From: an uncultured Saccharospirillaceae bacterium
GTDB lineage: Bacteria > Pseudomonadota > Gammaproteobacteria > Pseudomonadales > Oceanobacteraceae
Assembly: GCA_947499545.1 (NCBI GenBank)
Contig: CANMOZ010000001.1
Location: 124,001 to 188,000, forward strand
Direction: 5' to 3'
Length of the DNA stretch: 64,000 nt
How positions within the stretch are numbered: the first letter of the stretch is position 1; each line of letters starts with the position of its first letter. Under the pieces are notes generated by a model. It saw only the letters and a list, made by a program, of their open reading frames with translations. It did no database searches and was not told the DNA's origin. Below, piece by piece: positions 1-8,127 of this stretch. The translations under genes were made by a program, and so were the position numbers.

Positions 1-725
1 CTGATGCCAGCACCTTTGTTGAGTTAGAGCGACTGGGGTACAGTAAAGAATCGACTGAGACACAAATTCCTGGTTTTATCCAATATTTTAGAGAAAAGGG
101 CGAGCTTGGGTTTAATTGGAATCAAAAATTCAAAGCTTGGGTTAGGCGCACTCAGGTTCAAGCACAGCAAGCGCCTAAACGTGAAATCGCGAGTTTTGAA
201 CAAACCATTCGCGAACCAACCCCAATGACCTCTGACTGGCGCCCAGACCCAGAAGCCATGCATATTTTATTGCGTGATCATGTTGACCCCCAGTTTATCG
301 AGGACGCTATCCCAGAATTCGTTCTCTTTTGGCGCGAGCGAGGAGAGGTTCATAAAACATGGAGTTCAAAATTTGTCAGCCACGTACAGCGACAATGGCT
401 GCGTTATCAGAACGAGGTACAACACAGTCGCGTGCCTCAAGCCATAAGTGAACACTGGCAGCCTGATCAAAATGTGTTCGACATTTTAGCCATGGCCAAT
501 ATTGATGAAGCGTTCGCCAAACAGTGGGTGCAAGAGTTCGTGCTCTATTGGCGAGAGAGTGGTAAAGTTCATACCTCTTGGAACAGCAAATACCTTCAGT
601 TTATTAAACAGAAGTGGAGTCAGAGGCTAAATCATCATGGGGTCAGCGGATCAACACCTACATCCCATCACCACGCAGCTGCGAATGCCCAAGCCCAGCT
701 CACCGATACCAGCTGGGCAGACTGA
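1..725 (+). CDS. DnaT-like primosomal protein with three DnaT repeats (5' partial)
   Basis: The reading frame is open through the left edge, so the N-terminus is missing; 241 codons are visible. Three copies of a DnaT DNA-binding-like unit of about 55 residues are seen, encoded near 3-160, 234-407 and 453-632. Each has an acidic helix ending in a FxxYFRE/FVLFWRE/FVLYWRE motif followed by G-x-(4)-W-(N/S)-x-K-(F/Y). In DnaT this domain binds single-stranded DNA and helps deliver the replicative helicase during PriA-dependent restart. Classical E. coli DnaT has a single such domain, so a tandem array is unusual. The 3' end overlaps the next gene, a lambda-P-like protein, which suggests coupled translation and a shared helicase-loading role (inference). 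The visible part is soluble, with no signal or membrane segment. Confidence 0.75.
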   Translation, partial: DASTFVELERLGYSKESTETQIPGFIQYFREKGELGFNWNQKFKAWVRRTQVQAQQAPKREIASFEQTIREPTPMTSDWRPDPEAMHILLRDHVDPQFIEDAIPEFVLFWRERGEVHKTWSSKFVSHVQRQWLRYQNEVQHSRVPQAISEHWQPDQNVFDILAMANIDEAFAKQWVQEFVLYWRESGKVHTSWNSKYLQFIKQKWSQRLNHHGVSGSTPTSHHHAAANAQAQLTDTSWAD

Positions 726-1323
726 AACGGCGTTTCAGCAAACTACTGAAGACAAAGAAGTGCTCATCAGCGGCATTAATCAGGTCTTCGGCCTATTGCG
801 GGTGAATTACCATAATCAGTTTCTAAAAGCCTACCCTGACCTTGAAACACTCAATCAGGGAAAGCGCTTATGGATGAAGTTGCTGGGCCAATACCCCCCC
901 AGCCGCATTATTTGGGCAGCCGAACAAGCCATTAAAGCGTCGGAATATTTACCCTCTGTAGCAGAAATCCATAAGCGCTTAGAGTCTTCTTTGCCTGAAG
1001 CATTGGGTTTACCTAAAGTTCATGCTGCCTACGTTGAGGCCTGCCGCGCTCCCTCCCCTAAAGCCTCCTTTCAATGGTCTCACCCCGCTGTCTATTGGGC
1101 AGGTAGAGCGAGTGACTGGTATTTTTTGTCTTCCCAACCGGAACGATTTAGTTTCCCTGTGTTTGAAGAAAATTATCGACAACTGTGCCAACGCGTTGCT
1201 CAAGGGGAATCGCTGTCAGACCCTGTGATGAAACAACTCCCTGAAACTGCTTCAGAGTGCTCTCTTTCAGGCAAAGAAAATAAACAGCACTTAAAAAGTT
1301 TAAGATCATCATTAAAACTGTAG
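685..1323 (+). CDS. Lambda P-like replication protein (putative helicase loader)
   Basis: The protein resembles the phage lambda replication protein P family, which binds DnaB helicase and places it at origins. Visible cues are the segment around INQVFGLLRVNYHNQF, then LWMKLLGQYP and IIWAAEQAIKASEYLPSVAEI, the helical core typical of this family including its chromosomal versions. The frame is also open upstream to an ATG at 637, which would overlap the DnaT-like gene by 89 bp. The ATG at 685 gives a shorter overlap and removes a low-complexity N-terminus, so it is preferred without strong proof. Coupling with a DnaT-repeat gene suggests a primosome or helicase-loading pair. No other phage gene is next to it, so it looks domesticated rather than part of a prophage. 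Confidence 0.65.
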   Translation: MPKPSSPIPAGQTETAFQQTTEDKEVLISGINQVFGLLRVNYHNQFLKAYPDLETLNQGKRLWMKLLGQYPPSRIIWAAEQAIKASEYLPSVAEIHKRLESSLPEALGLPKVHAAYVEACRAPSPKASFQWSHPAVYWAGRASDWYFLSSQPERFSFPVFEENYRQLCQRVAQGESLSDPVMKQLPETASECSLSGKENKQHLKSLRSSLKL

Positions 1324-1356
1324 TAATCGCTGTATTTTGTTTTTCCTATGTTCTAA

Positions 1357-1920
1357 TTGAATGAATCACTAAGGTCGTTATTTGTGCCTCTGTTACAAAC
1401 ACTAAATTATCTTGATAGCAATCCCTACGCTATTGATCATACTTGGGACACTCTAGAAGCAATTCAAAACGAATTAGCTGCCCATGGCATTCAATACGAA
1501 CGATTAACGCTCAATCAAGACGCGTTCCCAGTTGATAACCCAACGGCAGAAGACTGGCTAGAGATTTACCCTCACTTAACCTCTCACCTTTCTAACGCAA
1601 ACATTGAGCAACTCTTTGTCATTCCTTGCACCGATAATGCGCAACGAGAGACCGGGTTAGAAGAGCAAATCTATTCGACTCACATGATTCAAGCGGTACT
1701 GGACGGGGAATTACTGTTCGCTTTTCGTACTGATTCCCATATACACGAACTGCATTGCCATTCAGGGGATTTAATTCTGCTCCCTGCCAACACCCCCTTT
1801 TGGTTTGATATTGGAAGCAATCCCAATACAACTCTCCTAAGAGCGTTACCGAGCGAAATTGCTCCAAGAGCAGAGCGTACTGGCTGCACAGTCGTAAACG
1901 GCAGCAGCCGCTTAGACTAA
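1357..1920 (+). CDS. Degenerate acireductone dioxygenase-like cupin
   Basis: Length (187 aa) and order of elements match acireductone dioxygenase (MtnD): an N-terminal ERL block, then a cupin ending in GDLILLPANTPFWFDIGS, parallel to NDLISVPAxTPHWFDMG in true enzymes. The metal ligands are not conserved. The HxHxxxE motif expected near residues 107-115 is replaced by a stretch reading QIYSTHM, and the final His is Phe in TPFWFD. It is therefore probably not a Fe/Ni dioxygenase; a binding or structural role is inferred. No methionine-salvage gene is nearby. The start is uncertain: the first in-frame start is TTG at 1357, while GTG at 1384 has a better placed AAGG. Confidence 0.6.
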   Translation: MNESLRSLFVPLLQTLNYLDSNPYAIDHTWDTLEAIQNELAAHGIQYERLTLNQDAFPVDNPTAEDWLEIYPHLTSHLSNANIEQLFVIPCTDNAQRETGLEEQIYSTHMIQAVLDGELLFAFRTDSHIHELHCHSGDLILLPANTPFWFDIGSNPNTTLLRALPSEIAPRAERTGCTVVNGSSRLD

Positions 1921-1967
1921 GGTTACCTTTTCTTTTTACCCAAGATTGCCTGACCAGTATTGTAAAT

Positions 1968-2006
1968 ATACAGCCAAACTGAATACCGATTTTTTTTTGG
2001 CTGTAT
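1968..2006. promoter_or_regulatory. Perfect 11-bp inverted repeat
   Basis: ATACAGCCAAA at 1968-1978 is repeated inverted at 1996-2006 with a 17-nt T-rich loop. It lies 48 bp after the cupin-like gene and 136 bp before the MocR-type regulator. There is no T tract after the stem, so it may be an operator or a weak terminator. Confidence 0.4.
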
Positions 2007-2141
2007 CCCCATTCTCACTCCATATTCTCCCAACCAACCATTCCTGAATACAACAGATAACCATAATAACAATACACCTTCATTGACTTGCTCTGTTTTT
2101 AACGGTATTTCAAAGGAAAATGGCAAAATTAAACCGCCCTC

Positions 2142-3602
2142 ATGGATGCTCTCTTTCACATAGACAAACAGCACTCAGTCTCATTACAAGATCAATTGTT
2201 TGAACTGATTGCCAATCGCGTACTGGATGGTCTATTGCAGCCAGGCACGGCCATGCCTTCTACTCGCGTCATGGCCAGTATGCTTAATATTTCTAGAAAT
2301 ACGGTTATTATTACCTACGAAAAGTTAACAGCCGAAGGATTCCTAACGTCAGAAAAACGCAAGGGATATTTTGTTACCAACGAGAGTCTCCATTCAAAGA
2401 ATATACAGGTCACACACCCCCATCAACAACAAAGTAAAAATCTTCATTGGCATTTCAAAAAAACCTACTCAGACCTTCCACAATTCATGAAACCTAAAAA
2501 CTGGAGATCTTTTACATTCCCATTTATTGCTGGACAAGTGGATCATCGCTTATTTCCAAACCGAGAGTGGCAAGAGTGTTGTCGAATTGCTAATAACACC
2601 TCTATGTTGACGCAATGGCTGGACGACTGCCCAGATCAAGATGATGAATCCCTGGTGGAAATCATCATTAAACGTGTTTTGCCAAAGCGGGGTATTTATT
2701 GTCGTCCTGAAGAAATATTGATAACGCAGGGTTCTCAACAATCGCTATATCTCATAGCTAATATATTATTTAACGAAGAAACTCGTATTGGTATTGAGAA
2801 CCCTGGTTATATTGATGCAGCTAATATTTTCCGTGCTCACTCCGCTTCACTGATACCCGTGTCAGTTTACCCGGATATAACGGACACTCCCTCAACATTA
2901 AAGCCTCTGGACTATTTGTATGTAACGCCAAGCCATCAGTGCCCAACAACCATCACCATGCCCATATCTCATAGAAAAGCTCTTTTAAATAACTGCTTAC
3001 AACACAACACCATTATTATCGAAGATGATTATGAATGTGAGCTAAACTTCCTTCATCAACCCGCACCTGCGTTAAAAGCAATGGCTCCAAACGATCCTAT
3101 TATCTACATGGGAAGTTTTTCTAAAACGATAGCACCCGGCTTGAGGCTGGGGTTTTTAGTTGCGCCAGAACCATTTATAAAAGAAGCTCGTATATTACGC
3201 AAAATGATGAATCGACACACCTCTGGTCTGGTCCAAAAAGCCACCGCACTTTTTATCAGTCGCGGTTATTATGATTCACATATAAAACGTTTAATACAGC
3301 ATTATCACGAACGCTATAAAACCTTCACAAACACTTTATACTCTTTTGATCAGTTGCCTTTTACATACTCAGAACCTACAGGTGGAAGCGCCGTTTGGAT
3401 CACCTTTAACAACCCGATTAAAGCCGCTGATGTTCTAACTGCATGTCAAAAAGAAAATCTATATTTTGAACTGGGCCATTTTTTTTATCACTCATGCAAA
3501 CCCAACCCACATACAGCCAGGCTTGGGCTTTCAACCTTAAATGAAAGTGAGATAAAAGACGGCTTACAATTACTCATTAAAACCGTCTTAGCATTAAAGT
3601 AA
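2142..3602 (+). CDS. MocR/TauR-type transcriptional regulator (GntR HTH plus aminotransferase-like domain)
   Basis: The 486-residue protein has the MocR layout. An N-terminal GntR winged helix (about 12-80) carries the PGTAMPSTRVMA and ISRNTVIITYEKL motifs. A fold-type I aminotransferase-like domain (about 110-486) follows, with the PLP lysine near 328 in GSFSKTIAPGLRLGF. Family members TauR, GabR and PdxR bind PLP plus an amine substrate and regulate catabolic genes. Its neighbours are a convergent omega-aminotransferase, then an aldehyde dehydrogenase and a sodium symporter. The aminotransferase/dehydrogenase promoter region carries repeats similar to the TauR site, so it most likely controls that cassette (inference). 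The start is an ATG without an obvious Shine-Dalgarno. Taurine, beta-alanine, GABA or a related omega-amine are possible effectors. Confidence 0.85.
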   Translation: MDALFHIDKQHSVSLQDQLFELIANRVLDGLLQPGTAMPSTRVMASMLNISRNTVIITYEKLTAEGFLTSEKRKGYFVTNESLHSKNIQVTHPHQQQSKNLHWHFKKTYSDLPQFMKPKNWRSFTFPFIAGQVDHRLFPNREWQECCRIANNTSMLTQWLDDCPDQDDESLVEIIIKRVLPKRGIYCRPEEILITQGSQQSLYLIANILFNEETRIGIENPGYIDAANIFRAHSASLIPVSVYPDITDTPSTLKPLDYLYVTPSHQCPTTITMPISHRKALLNNCLQHNTIIIEDDYECELNFLHQPAPALKAMAPNDPIIYMGSFSKTIAPGLRLGFLVAPEPFIKEARILRKMMNRHTSGLVQKATALFISRGYYDSHIKRLIQHYHERYKTFTNTLYSFDQLPFTYSEPTGGSAVWITFNNPIKAADVLTACQKENLYFELGHFFYHSCKPNPHTARLGLSTLNESEIKDGLQLLIKTVLALK

Positions 3603-3627
3603 TTTATGATATCAAATCAATCGTTTT

Positions 3628-4941
3628 TTAACTTGCGTCAAATACCTGTAATACTTGTTTTAGTTTGTTTATCATTTCTTCAATGTGTATGGGTTCAGAG
3701 ATAAATGCGGGCGCTAAAATAGCACAATCGCCAGTGGTTTTTAGATGCAAACCTTCCTCAAACAGTTTCTTCTGCACCTGATACCCAAGAATACCTGGTT
3801 TTAATTGACTCTTTAAGTCAACACCACCCAACAATCCAAAACTGCGGATATCTTTTACAATACCAAGATCCGCAAGACTGTGTACGGCTTCTTGAAAAAG
3901 AGGCGTTAATGATCGTGCACGCTCAAAGAGTCCTTCTTCTTGATAAATTCTTAAGCTTTCTAAAGCCGCGGCTGAAGCTGCTGGATGACAGGAATATGTA
4001 TACCCGTGAAAGAGTTCAGGCAATCCGGATTCAGATTTATCCATAAATGCATCATATATTTTACTACTAACGGCAACAGCCCCCATTGGTTGGGCTCCAT
4101 TTGTAATGGCTTTTGCCATCGTAATGATGTCAGGGGTTACATTAAAGGTTTGTGATGCAAAGGGATTTCCGGTTCGACCAAAACCTGTTATTACTTCATC
4201 AAAAACCAATAAGATGTTATTTTGGTCACAAATAGCTCGTAATCTTTCTAAATACCCTTTTGGTGGAACCAATATTCCGGTAGAGCCAGCAATAGGCTCA
4301 ACAAAACAGGCTGCGATTGTATCAGCACCATAGAGTTCAACATGCCGTTGTAAATCTTCAGCTAAGAAAGCACCCTCTTCAGGCTGACCAGGCGTAAAGC
4401 TATTGCCCTCCAACCAGGTATGCCGCATATGAACAACACCCGGCAATCCAACGCCATAAGCCTCACGATTTTTTAACATGCCACTGAGTGCAACACCCCC
4501 AAAATTCACTCCATGGTAAGAACGCTCTCTTGATACAAAGCGTTGCTTCTGACCATTTCCCACCAATCGATGATAAGCCAGTGCTATCTTCATTGCCGTA
4601 TCAACGGCTTCTGAACCAGAGCCGCAATAAAAGATATGATTAATCGGATCTGGTAGTAGTGCGCTCAATTGTTCTGACAGTTGGAATGATTGCTCCGTCG
4701 CACGCATAAAATGAGGCGCATAATCAAGCCTTTTTAGCTGCTGATAAACCGCATTTGAGATGGATTCAACACAGTGCCCAGCTGGCGAACAAAACAACCC
4801 TGAACCTCCATCCAGAACCTTATTGTTATATTGATCCCAATAATACATTCCTGATGCACTTTTCAAGAGCTTAGGGTCATCAAGAAAATCACAGTTATTG
4901 GTAAAAGGAAGCCAATGATGAGAATTTATTTTTTTATCCAT
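3628..4941 (-). CDS. Class III omega-amino acid:pyruvate aminotransferase
   Basis: 437 aa, the full length of the class III PLP aminotransferase family. It is closest in pattern to beta-alanine:pyruvate and taurine:pyruvate aminotransferases: HWLPFTNN at the start, SGLFCSPAGH, FYCGSGSEAVDTAMKIA, RSYHGVNFGG, VEPIAGSTGI, FDEVITGFGRTG, and the PLP lysine near 277 in MAKAITNGAQPMGA. It would transfer the amino group of an omega-amine to pyruvate, releasing a semialdehyde and alanine. The semialdehyde would pass to the divergently encoded aldehyde dehydrogenase. It is cytoplasmic. Its promoter is in the 190-bp divergent region with the repeated CTGGNNCTAY motif. The exact substrate cannot be fixed by reading alone. 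Confidence 0.87.
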   Translation of the reverse strand: MDKKINSHHWLPFTNNCDFLDDPKLLKSASGMYYWDQYNNKVLDGGSGLFCSPAGHCVESISNAVYQQLKRLDYAPHFMRATEQSFQLSEQLSALLPDPINHIFYCGSGSEAVDTAMKIALAYHRLVGNGQKQRFVSRERSYHGVNFGGVALSGMLKNREAYGVGLPGVVHMRHTWLEGNSFTPGQPEEGAFLAEDLQRHVELYGADTIAACFVEPIAGSTGILVPPKGYLERLRAICDQNNILLVFDEVITGFGRTGNPFASQTFNVTPDIITMAKAITNGAQPMGAVAVSSKIYDAFMDKSESGLPELFHGYTYSCHPAASAAALESLRIYQEEGLFERARSLTPLFQEAVHSLADLGIVKDIRSFGLLGGVDLKSQLKPGILGYQVQKKLFEEGLHLKTTGDCAILAPAFISEPIHIEEMINKLKQVLQVFDAS

Positions 4942-5003
4942 GTTTCATCTCACATAAATATTTACAAAAGGTTTTCTAAATTCCTCCAATATTGCCAAAC
5001 TCC

Positions 5004-5075
5004 ATAGAGCCAGATCAGCAACTTCAATAGAACCAGCACATACTGGACCTATGAAAAGTAATAATCTGGCACTAC
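5004..5075. promoter_or_regulatory. Four-copy TauR-like operator between divergent catabolic genes
   Basis: Four copies of CTGGNNCTAY are present: minus strand CTGGCTCTAT (5004-5013) and CTGGTTCTAT (5027-5036), plus strand CTGGACCTAT (5043-5052) and CTGGCACTAC (5066-5075). Within each strand the two copies start 23 bp apart, and the two pairs point outwards around a 6-bp centre. As I recall it, the site reported for Rhodobacter TauR is a direct repeat of CTGGACYTAA, close to the copy at 5043. One pair probably serves each divergent promoter, bound by the MocR-type regulator nearby. Confidence 0.72.
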
Positions 5076-5131
5076 GAATAAACCTGAAGCCAAGGCATAA
5101 GGAAAGTACCTTTAATTAAAGTGATGATGTT

Positions 5132-6493
5132 ATGTTTCAAGTTTACAACCCCTACACACAAGAACTTTTAGCTGAGTACCAATATTCAACTAACGAAGAA
5201 ATTGATAAAACCATAGCAACATTAAAAGACCATCAATCGAAAATAGCTCAAATGCCTGTTTACCAACGTGTTGATGTATTATTTAAACTCAAAAGCTTGC
5301 TATCAGAAAACAAAGAAAAACTCGCCACATTGGTCGTACAAGAAACAGGTAAGACGATTACAGATGCGCTCATTGAGATTGACCGTGCAATCTCCACTAT
5401 TGAAGCAACCGCAGCTGAGATCCGCTCCTTGAAAGGGGAAACGCTACCCTCTGATGCCTACCCACCCAATCGACAAAAGCTAGGTATTACAGATTGGAAA
5501 CCTTTGGGCCTTATTTACTGCATCACGCCATTTAATTTTCCAATCAATATTGCTATGCATAAAATCGCACCAGCCTTTGCCGCTGGCAATGCTATTCTTT
5601 ACAAGGCATCTGAATATAATTATTTAAGCAGTCAATTTCTATTAGAGTTATGTTATCAAGCGGGCATACCAAAAGAGGTTCTGCAACCTATCTACCCTTC
5701 ACCCGATCAACATCAAAAGGTTAATCAAGATTCACGTATTAACGCAATTAATTTTACGGGGGGTAGCTTTGCAGGGAAGTTAATTACACAGCAAGCAGGC
5801 ATTAAACCATTACTGATGGAGTTAGGTGGAAATGATCCTCTCATTGTTTGTGACGATGGGGACCTGACTCTTGCCGTGCAAGTTGCCATTCAACAGCGTT
5901 TTGGTACAGCAGGTCAACGATGTACAGCACCAAAACGTTTTTTTGTACACAAAGAGGTAAAAACATCTTTCATTGATGCTTTAGTAGAAGCCAGCAAATC
6001 TTTAATTGTTGGTGATCCTATGAATTCAAACACCTTTACAGGACCGTTAATTCATCAACAAGCCGCTTTACTTGTAGAGGCTCGCATTAAAGAAGCCTGC
6101 TCATTAGGCGCCAAATGTCTTTTAGGGGGGCAACGAGAAGCCAGTATTATATGGCCAACCATTTTGGATGATGTACCACCAGAGTCTAGCTTAGTGCATG
6201 AAGAAACCTTTGGCCCTGTCATTCCGATACAAACGTTTAGTGAGTTAAATGACTTACCCCATATGATTAATAGCACCGATTATGGATTACAAGCAGGTGT
6301 TTTCACTGAGTCACTGAGCACAGCTCGCTGGTTACATGATTCCTTAGATGTCGGCGCACTGATCGTAAACGATGGCCCCGGTTTCCGAGCTGAGCATTTT
6401 CCGTTTGGAGGCGTAAAAGCCAGTGGCATTGGGAGAGAAGGTGCTGGATACGCAATCCGTGCCATGAGCCAAGCAAAATTATTGGTCATTTAA
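5132..6493 (+). CDS. NAD(P)-dependent aldehyde dehydrogenase (SafD/PhnY-like)
   Basis: 453-residue aldehyde dehydrogenase, shorter than the usual 480-500. The catalytic Glu is near 231 in LLMELGGNDPLIV and the nucleophilic Cys near 264 in GTAGQRCTAPKR. Further family motifs are TPFNFPINIAMHKIAPAFAAGN, FTGGSF, EETFGPVIP and PFGGVKASGIGREG. The GQRCTAxKR context resembles phosphonoacetaldehyde and sulfoacetaldehyde dehydrogenases. It should oxidise the semialdehyde formed by the divergent aminotransferase to the acid. It is followed 9 bp later by the symporter gene, so the two form an operon. Sulfoacetaldehyde is an attractive substrate given the TauR-like operator, but malonate semialdehyde or another aldehyde is possible. 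Confidence 0.82.
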   Translation: MFQVYNPYTQELLAEYQYSTNEEIDKTIATLKDHQSKIAQMPVYQRVDVLFKLKSLLSENKEKLATLVVQETGKTITDALIEIDRAISTIEATAAEIRSLKGETLPSDAYPPNRQKLGITDWKPLGLIYCITPFNFPINIAMHKIAPAFAAGNAILYKASEYNYLSSQFLLELCYQAGIPKEVLQPIYPSPDQHQKVNQDSRINAINFTGGSFAGKLITQQAGIKPLLMELGGNDPLIVCDDGDLTLAVQVAIQQRFGTAGQRCTAPKRFFVHKEVKTSFIDALVEASKSLIVGDPMNSNTFTGPLIHQQAALLVEARIKEACSLGAKCLLGGQREASIIWPTILDDVPPESSLVHEETFGPVIPIQTFSELNDLPHMINSTDYGLQAGVFTESLSTARWLHDSLDVGALIVNDGPGFRAEHFPFGGVKASGIGREGAGYAIRAMSQAKLLVI

Positions 6494-6502
6494 GGTGTTC
6501 CT

Positions 6503-7984
6503 GTGTCAAATCCTAATTTAGCTGAGCAAATTGATCAGACCCTTTCGCCTTTCGCGAAAGGGATCAGTGACTGCATTTTTTACTCTATTAAGGTCCAATC
6601 AACGGAAATACCCATTGTCGTATTAGGATTAAGCATCACGGCCATTTGGTTCACGCTCTATCTGAGATTTATCAACATTAGAGGCTTTTGGATCGCCATA
6701 AAGCAAACCTGTGGCTTCTATAACACTCATTCAAAAAAAGGAAATATTTCTCATTTCCAGGCCCTCGCTACATCGATTTCTGGAACGGTTGGCGTCGGCA
6801 ATATAGGAGGAGTTGCACTTGCCATCGGCATGGGTGGACCCGGTGCTGTTTTTTGGATTTGGATAGCTGGCTTTTTGGCCATGTCAACCAAAGCGGTAGA
6901 ATGTACTCTTGCCACCAAGTTCCGCATTGTACAGAAAAACGGTGAAACACTTGGCGGCCCTATGTATTACCTCACTCAAGGCTTAGCTTTTTTAGGCTGG
7001 AGAAAATTAGGGAAAAGCTTGGGCACTCTGTATGCTTTTGCCATTGTGATCGCCTGTTTCGGAATTGGCAATATGTTTCAATCCAATCAGGCCTATGCTC
7101 AAGTCAGCATACTCGCCCATGAACTCAATCTAACCGATTATTTAACTGCAACCAGTTTTGGCCTTACGATGGCGGCCATAGTAGGGTTAGTAATCATTGG
7201 TGGCATTCGCTCCATTGCATCCGCTGCATCCGCCATTGTGCCAACCATGACGCTTCTTTATTTAGTTTCATCTTTAACTGTTATTATTGTTAACGCTCAT
7301 GAAATCCCTTCAGCGCTAAAATTGGTTATTCATGACGCTTTTACTGGAGACAGCGTTCAAGGTGGAATGCTTGGCGTTATCATGATTGGATTTCAGCGCG
7401 CTCTGTTTTCTAATGAAGCCGGGTTGGGTTCGGCTTCTATTGCACACTCAGCAGTAAAAACCGATGAGCCTGCCAGCGAAGGATTAGTATCACTGCTTGA
7501 ACCCTTCATTGATACACTTATCATTTTAATGTTGAGCTCTTTAGTTATCTTAACAGTCGCTATCCCTAATGGGCTAATGGAACAGGGCTATCAAGGCATT
7601 GAGTTAACTTCGGCTGCTTTTTCTTATACCTTTTCATGGTTTCCCATACCCCTTGCTATCGCTGCCTGCTTATTTGCCTTTTCAACCACTCTAGCTTGGT
7701 CATATTACGGGTTGCAGGCTTGGCAATTTTTACTCGGAACCAATCGTTGGACAACACTGTTTTTTCAGCTTATTTTTTGTGTGGCAGTTGCAATAGGGGC
7801 TGTTGCTGATTTGAACTCAATTATCACCATGGCTGATGCCTTAGTCTTTTTTGCGGCTATCCCCAACCTCATCGGATTATACTTTCTTGCACCCATTGCA
7901 AGAATCGAACTTGAGGCTTACCTTAAAAAGATAAAAGATAATGACTTGGCTATGAAGGTGAAAACGCTTATCACAGAAATGTAA
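6503..7984 (+). CDS. Alanine/glycine:cation (sodium) symporter, AGCS family
   Basis: 493 aa with about eleven hydrophobic segments. AGCS motifs include SGTVGVGNIGGVALAIGMGGPG near residues 92-115, LGGPMYYLTQGL, IGGIRSIASAASAIVP and FSNEAGLGSASIAHSA. The family takes up small neutral amino acids with Na+ or H+. It starts with GTG, 9 bp after the aldehyde dehydrogenase stop, with a weak AAGG 5' of it. As part of this cassette it should import the omega-amino acid that the aminotransferase consumes. The characterised Neptuniibacter taurine pathway uses an ABC importer, so an AGCS carrier here points to a variant route or another substrate such as beta-alanine. Inner membrane protein. Confidence 0.88.
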   Translation: MSNPNLAEQIDQTLSPFAKGISDCIFYSIKVQSTEIPIVVLGLSITAIWFTLYLRFINIRGFWIAIKQTCGFYNTHSKKGNISHFQALATSISGTVGVGNIGGVALAIGMGGPGAVFWIWIAGFLAMSTKAVECTLATKFRIVQKNGETLGGPMYYLTQGLAFLGWRKLGKSLGTLYAFAIVIACFGIGNMFQSNQAYAQVSILAHELNLTDYLTATSFGLTMAAIVGLVIIGGIRSIASAASAIVPTMTLLYLVSSLTVIIVNAHEIPSALKLVIHDAFTGDSVQGGMLGVIMIGFQRALFSNEAGLGSASIAHSAVKTDEPASEGLVSLLEPFIDTLIILMLSSLVILTVAIPNGLMEQGYQGIELTSAAFSYTFSWFPIPLAIAACLFAFSTTLAWSYYGLQAWQFLLGTNRWTTLFFQLIFCVAVAIGAVADLNSIITMADALVFFAAIPNLIGLYFLAPIARIELEAYLKKIKDNDLAMKVKTLITEM

Positions 7985-8009
7985 TTAACCAAACAACTCC
8001 ACCCTCTAT

Positions 8010-8052
8010 CGTTTAGTAGCTCATGGGTTTTACTCCTATGCATTACTAAACG
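8010..8052 (+). terminator. Imperfect hairpin after the symporter gene
   Basis: CGTTTAGTA (8010-8018) pairs with TACTAAACG (8044-8052); the 25-nt interior can pair further. The stretch after it is T-rich (CTCTTTATTATTT). It is probably a weak terminator between the catabolic cassette and the next gene. Confidence 0.4.
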
Positions 8053-8127
8053 CTCTTTATTATTTAGATACTTGCAATAAGAGAGATTTAGCGCTAGTTT
8101 TCTGAATGTCTAATAAGGAGTAGATTG

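Noticed and set aside
1923-2174. Minus-strand open frame covering the gap between the cupin-like gene and the regulator
   Set aside because: No family, no ribosome site, runs through the inverted repeat and overlaps the MocR start.
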